DNA from: SABI01 sp963663665
Lineage (GTDB): Bacteria; Spirochaetota; Spirochaetia; Sphaerochaetales; Sphaerochaetaceae
Length of the DNA stretch: 64,000 nucleotides
Assembly: GCA_963663665.2 (NCBI GenBank)
Contig: CAXXKP010000010.1
Span: 124,001 to 188,000 of the forward strand
Direction: 5' to 3'
Part shown: piece after piece, positions 61,514-64,000 of the stretch
How positions within the stretch are numbered: position 1 is the first letter of the stretch
How the letters are laid out: each line of letters begins with the position of its first letter
Translations under genes and position numbers: made by a program
Notes under the pieces: generated by a model
The model's input: only the letters and a program-made list of their open reading frames with translations
What the model was told of the DNA's origin: nothing
Databases searched by the model: none

Positions 61514-62143
61514 ATGAGCCAAACGATCGCTCCTACACGATCCAATGTCCTCCGTCTTAAAGATGATTTAGGTTTTGCCAATCTCGGGTATGAGCTGTTA
61601 GATCAAAAGAGATCGATTCTTGTCGTTGAACTTTTAACCCTCGTTGATCAAGCTGTCGATTATCAAGAGAGGGTAGATGTTGCTCTCGCCAAAGCAAGTG
61701 ATTCTCTTCAACATTCTGTCATGCAAATGGGGCGACTTAAAGTGAGCAATGTATTCCCCTCAGTCAATATTACTAGCAGTATAGAATTAGGTTCAAGAAA
61801 AGTAATGGGGGTGAGGCTCCCAAAAGTAGAAACCAACTTTGAAGAAAAAGGTCCCTATTTCAGCCCTGAGGGGACTACCTTTCAGGTTGAGGAAACTTTA
61901 AATTCATATCGAGAAGCTCTCGAATTAATGGGGCATCTCAGTGAACTTAAGATCTCAATCATGAGACTCGCCCGAGAGGTGAAGAAAAGTATCAGGAAAG
62001 TTAATGCCTTAGAGAAGATTGTTATTCCTCGGTTAAAAGAGGATTTAGCATATACAACAAATCGAATTGAAGAAATTGAAAGAGAGGGGTTTATCTTATT
62101 AAAACAGATAAAAAAGCGATTAGAAGAGAACAGTGGAACATAA
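61514..62143 (+). CDS. atpD: V-type ATPase central-stalk subunit D
   Basis: Rotating shaft of 209 residues, mostly two long helices: APTRSNVLRLKDDLGFANLGYELLDQKRSILVVEL at the start and KVNALEKIVIPRLKEDLAYTTNRIEEIEREGFILLKQIKKRL at the end, both family hallmarks. It starts at the base after the subunit B stop. It is the last ATPase gene; a stress protein follows 19 bases later. Confidence 0.95.
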   Translation: MSQTIAPTRSNVLRLKDDLGFANLGYELLDQKRSILVVELLTLVDQAVDYQERVDVALAKASDSLQHSVMQMGRLKVSNVFPSVNITSSIELGSRKVMGVRLPKVETNFEEKGPYFSPEGTTFQVEETLNSYREALELMGHLSELKISIMRLAREVKKSIRKVNALEKIVIPRLKEDLAYTTNRIEEIEREGFILLKQIKKRLEENSGT

Positions 62144-62162
62144 AGGGAGGGATACACTATAT

Positions 62163-62675
62163 ATGTTTACCAAACTATTGGTATATTTAGATGGATCTGA
62201 AGATTCTGTAAGTGCGGCAATGGCTGCGATTGTCCTCGCTACACAACTTAATGCTCATCTTACTGCTATGTATGTTGTGAACACGAAGGCTCTTCAAGAC
62301 TTGGTTAAAATGAGGATATTTTTAGATAGTGAGCAAATTGAATACCAAAAAGATATCGAAGGAGATGCGGTGAGGTATCTTCAGCATGTTAAGAAATTGG
62401 GAAAGCAAAAAGGAATTGAGGTTGAGACAATTCAATTGAGTGGATCTGTTTCTCAATCTGTAAAACAGTATATCGCGACCCATGATATTGACATGTTGGT
62501 TCTTCCAGGACTCTCAGAAATCCATTCGAGGAGAGATGAGCTCTTAAGTGAAACTGACAGAATGATGAGAGGGGCAACACTTCCTGTGTTTGTTGTACGA
62601 GATAATGATGATATCTGGGACATGTATGAGTCCCTACCTGATGCTCATATGGAGGGCAGAAATGACTTTAGCTGA
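62163..62675 (+). CDS. Universal stress protein family member
   Basis: A 170-residue UspA-like protein from the ATG at 62163 after GGGAGGG. KLLVYLDGSEDSVSAAMAAIVLATQLNAHLTAMYVV is the standard first strand and helix, and DMLVLPGLSEIHSRRDELLSETDRMMRGATLPVFVVR the C-terminal part; the ATP-binding GxxGxxxxxxGS motif is not complete, so it may be a non-ATP type. It is in line with the V-ATPase genes and overlaps the next gene by 14 bases. Confidence 0.88.
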   Translation: MFTKLLVYLDGSEDSVSAAMAAIVLATQLNAHLTAMYVVNTKALQDLVKMRIFLDSEQIEYQKDIEGDAVRYLQHVKKLGKQKGIEVETIQLSGSVSQSVKQYIATHDIDMLVLPGLSEIHSRRDELLSETDRMMRGATLPVFVVRDNDDIWDMYESLPDAHMEGRNDFS

Positions 62676-63108
62676 TGTAATACATAAGGATCTTATTAAA
62701 GTGCCGCTTCGAGGTACAAATAAAAAAGCAATCATAGAGGAACTCGTTACTACTCTCACTACAACTCGTAAATTATCGAATAAAGATGAAATTCTTGCAG
62801 CTGTATTAGAGAGAGAAGAACTTGGTTCTACTGGCCTTGCTGATGGAATAGCGATTCCGCATGCAAAAACAGAGGCGGTGGATCATGTTTATCTAGTAGT
62901 GGGCATAGCTGATGAACCAATTGAGTTTGACGCACTTGACGGGGAACCTTGTAGTTATTTCTTCCTTGTTCTAGCCCCCATTCATGAATCGAATGCTCAT
63001 ATAGAGATCCTTTCAGCTATTGCTAGAACTACTTCAAGTGCTTCATTTAAAAGATTATTAAAAGCATCAAAAAATGCAGATGAGGTGTACTCACTCTTCT
63101 TTGATTAG
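62662..63108 (+). CDS. PTS EIIA-like regulatory protein (PtsN/FruA type)
   Basis: A 148-residue EIIA fold of the fructose/nitrogen group. The ATG at 62662 follows GGAGGG inside the end of the stress-protein gene. The phospho-accepting His is in GIAIPHAKTEAVDHVYLVVGI; LVLAPIHESNAHIEILSAIARTT closes the fold. No EIIB or EIIC follows, so a regulatory PtsN-like role is more likely than sugar transport. Co-transcription with V-ATPase genes would link ion pumping to PTS phosphorylation state; that is an inference. Confidence 0.9.
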   Translation: MTLADVIHKDLIKVPLRGTNKKAIIEELVTTLTTTRKLSNKDEILAAVLEREELGSTGLADGIAIPHAKTEAVDHVYLVVGIADEPIEFDALDGEPCSYFFLVLAPIHESNAHIEILSAIARTTSSASFKRLLKASKNADEVYSLFFD

Positions 63109-63193
63109 GATTTAAAAATACGAAATCTTCTCCATAGTATGAAAAGATTTTCCACTACTCGTACCTGATACACATTTCTTTATTCCCAAGACA

Positions 63194-63215
63194 AGGCTCA
63201 AATGAGCCTGTTTTG
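63194..63215 (+). terminator. Rho-independent terminator after the EIIA gene
   Basis: Stem AGGCTC / GAGCCT with an AAAT loop, followed by GTTTTGG, 85 bases past the stop. It probably ends the long V-ATPase transcript. Confidence 0.6.
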
Positions 63216-63393
63216 GTTATACATCCATTTCAATAATTAAAACCAAATACACAGAATAAGAGATTTTCCTTGATAAAACTATGATCTCATAGCCGGTGAG
63301 ATTTCCTAATTATACAATTCCACTGAAGCTGCGGCCCTATACAATTTCTATTTATTATAGACAGGTGAAAGCTAGAGGGGTATTATTGAGAGT

Positions 63394-64000
63394 ATGAATA
63401 TAACATTTTATGGTGCTGCACGAATGGTTACTGGAAGTTGTACTCTTTTAGAGTGTAACAATGTGAAAATCCTTATCGACTGTGGTCTTCCTCAAGGTAG
63501 TGATGAAAAAACATTAGGGACTGAATTCCCATTTAATCCTGCTACTATCGACTATATTCTCCTCACTCATGCTCATATTGATCATAGTGGAAGAATTCCT
63601 ATGATGGTACGTGAAGGTTTTAGAGGAGTCATTCATACAACTCATGCTACTGTTGATTTATGTTCAATTATGTTAAGTGATTCGGGTCATATACAAGAAA
63701 TGGAAACTGAATGGATTAACCGGAAACGAAAAAGAGATGGTAAAAGTCCAATTGAACCAATTTATACAGTAGAAGATGCAACTAAGGCTATGGATTATTT
63801 TATTGGCCATGATTATAGCAATGCTTTCAATGTTGCATCAGGAATAGTTGCCACGTTTACTGATGCTGGACATATACTTGGATCAAGTTCAATACAACTT
63901 GATCTAACAGAAAATGGAAAAAGCCGAAAAATAGTTTTTAGTGGCGATATCGGAAACATAGATCAACCTATTATTAATGATCCAGTTCTTCTGAATGAAG
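63394..64000 (+). CDS. Metallo-beta-lactamase/beta-CASP RNA-processing protein, partial
   Basis: The open frame starts at ATG 63394 and runs off the window (202 codons seen). MNITFYGAARMVTGSCTLLE opens the fold, THAHIDHSGRIP (His59, His61, Asp63, His64) is the HxHxDH zinc motif, TDAGHILGSSSI the next conserved stretch and FSGDIGN the third. The order is that of the YsiC/CPSF-like beta-CASP group, which are RNA endonucleases or exonucleases. The beta-CASP cap and C-terminal motifs lie beyond the window. A possible ribosome site (GAGGGG) lies upstream. Confidence 0.9.
   Translation, partial: MNITFYGAARMVTGSCTLLECNNVKILIDCGLPQGSDEKTLGTEFPFNPATIDYILLTHAHIDHSGRIPMMVREGFRGVIHTTHATVDLCSIMLSDSGHIQEMETEWINRKRKRDGKSPIEPIYTVEDATKAMDYFIGHDYSNAFNVASGIVATFTDAGHILGSSSIQLDLTENGKSRKIVFSGDIGNIDQPIINDPVLLNE

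Noticed and set aside
1..64000. CRISPR array, prophage, toxin-antitoxin or restriction genes
   Set aside because: No regularly spaced repeats, phage structural genes or defence genes were seen. The only multi-copy long repeat is the 155-bp pair.

Overview
The window looks like chromosome from a low-GC, Gram-negative, anaerobic-style spirochaete, probably near Sphaerochaetaceae or Treponemataceae. This rests on my recognition of family features, not on a search. The signs are a nine-gene V-type ATPase operon, exported solute-binding proteins whose mature ends begin AQGATES or AQAEAQS as in many spirochaetes, lipoproteins with spirochaete-like lipoboxes, a TAXI-type TRAP importer and DapL-type lysine synthesis.

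Region 1 (1-2880): a small ferredoxin on the minus strand, divergent from DNA topoisomerase III.

Region 2 (about 2.9-21.4 kb): a large amino-acid island. A TAXI TRAP importer (binding protein plus fused permease) is followed by aspartate-semialdehyde dehydrogenase and a multi-part flavin/Fe-S dehydrogenase of the HcnABC/opine-oxidase type, with BFD-like and 2[4Fe-4S] partners. Facing it are dapA and a dapB fused to aspartokinase-type ACT domains. After an IS1634-like insertion flanked by a 155-bp direct repeat come an unusual winged-helix/FCD regulator and then dapB2-dapA2-dapL-lysA-thioesterase. Three promoters in the island carry the palindrome CTACTCA-N5-TGAGTAG (or a close variant) just downstream of the -10, and a second AT-rich palindrome precedes both dapB genes. 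The genes therefore look like one regulon joining uptake and oxidation of an unknown amino or imino acid to the diaminopimelate/lysine pathway.

Region 3 (21.4-35.6 kb): mostly single genes. These are a lipoprotein, TcdA, a TatD-like hydrolase, an unknown protein, an exported MsrB-MsrA fusion, an iron alcohol dehydrogenase, a purine permease, a coiled-coil lipoprotein, a LacI regulator with an FGGY sugar kinase, a NUDIX hydrolase, a MATE exporter and a tocopherol-cyclase-like protein.

Region 4 (35.7-48.9 kb): a carbohydrate-type ABC importer without its own ATPase, co-transcribed with a lipoprotein glycerophosphodiesterase. Then come an HD protein, an acyltransferase, a GPH-type transporter that appears to start at ATT, a YkvA-like protein, a ferritin-like/VIT1 fusion, a DMT exporter, a DUF1801 protein, an InlB-repeat lipoprotein, a PadR-DUF1048-DUF1048 operon and tRNA-Pro(GGG).

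Region 5 (49.2-64 kb): a PapD-like chaperone and a 1111-residue usher-like protein that carries an inner-membrane anchor and a TonB-like linker. The V-ATPase operon follows (order H/G-C-I-K-F-E-A-B-D), leading into a universal stress protein and a PtsN-like EIIA. The window ends inside a metallo-beta-lactamase/beta-CASP protein.

The most unusual items are the co-regulated DAP/TRAP/flavodehydrogenase island, the DapB-ACT fusion and the anchored chaperone-usher-like pair.
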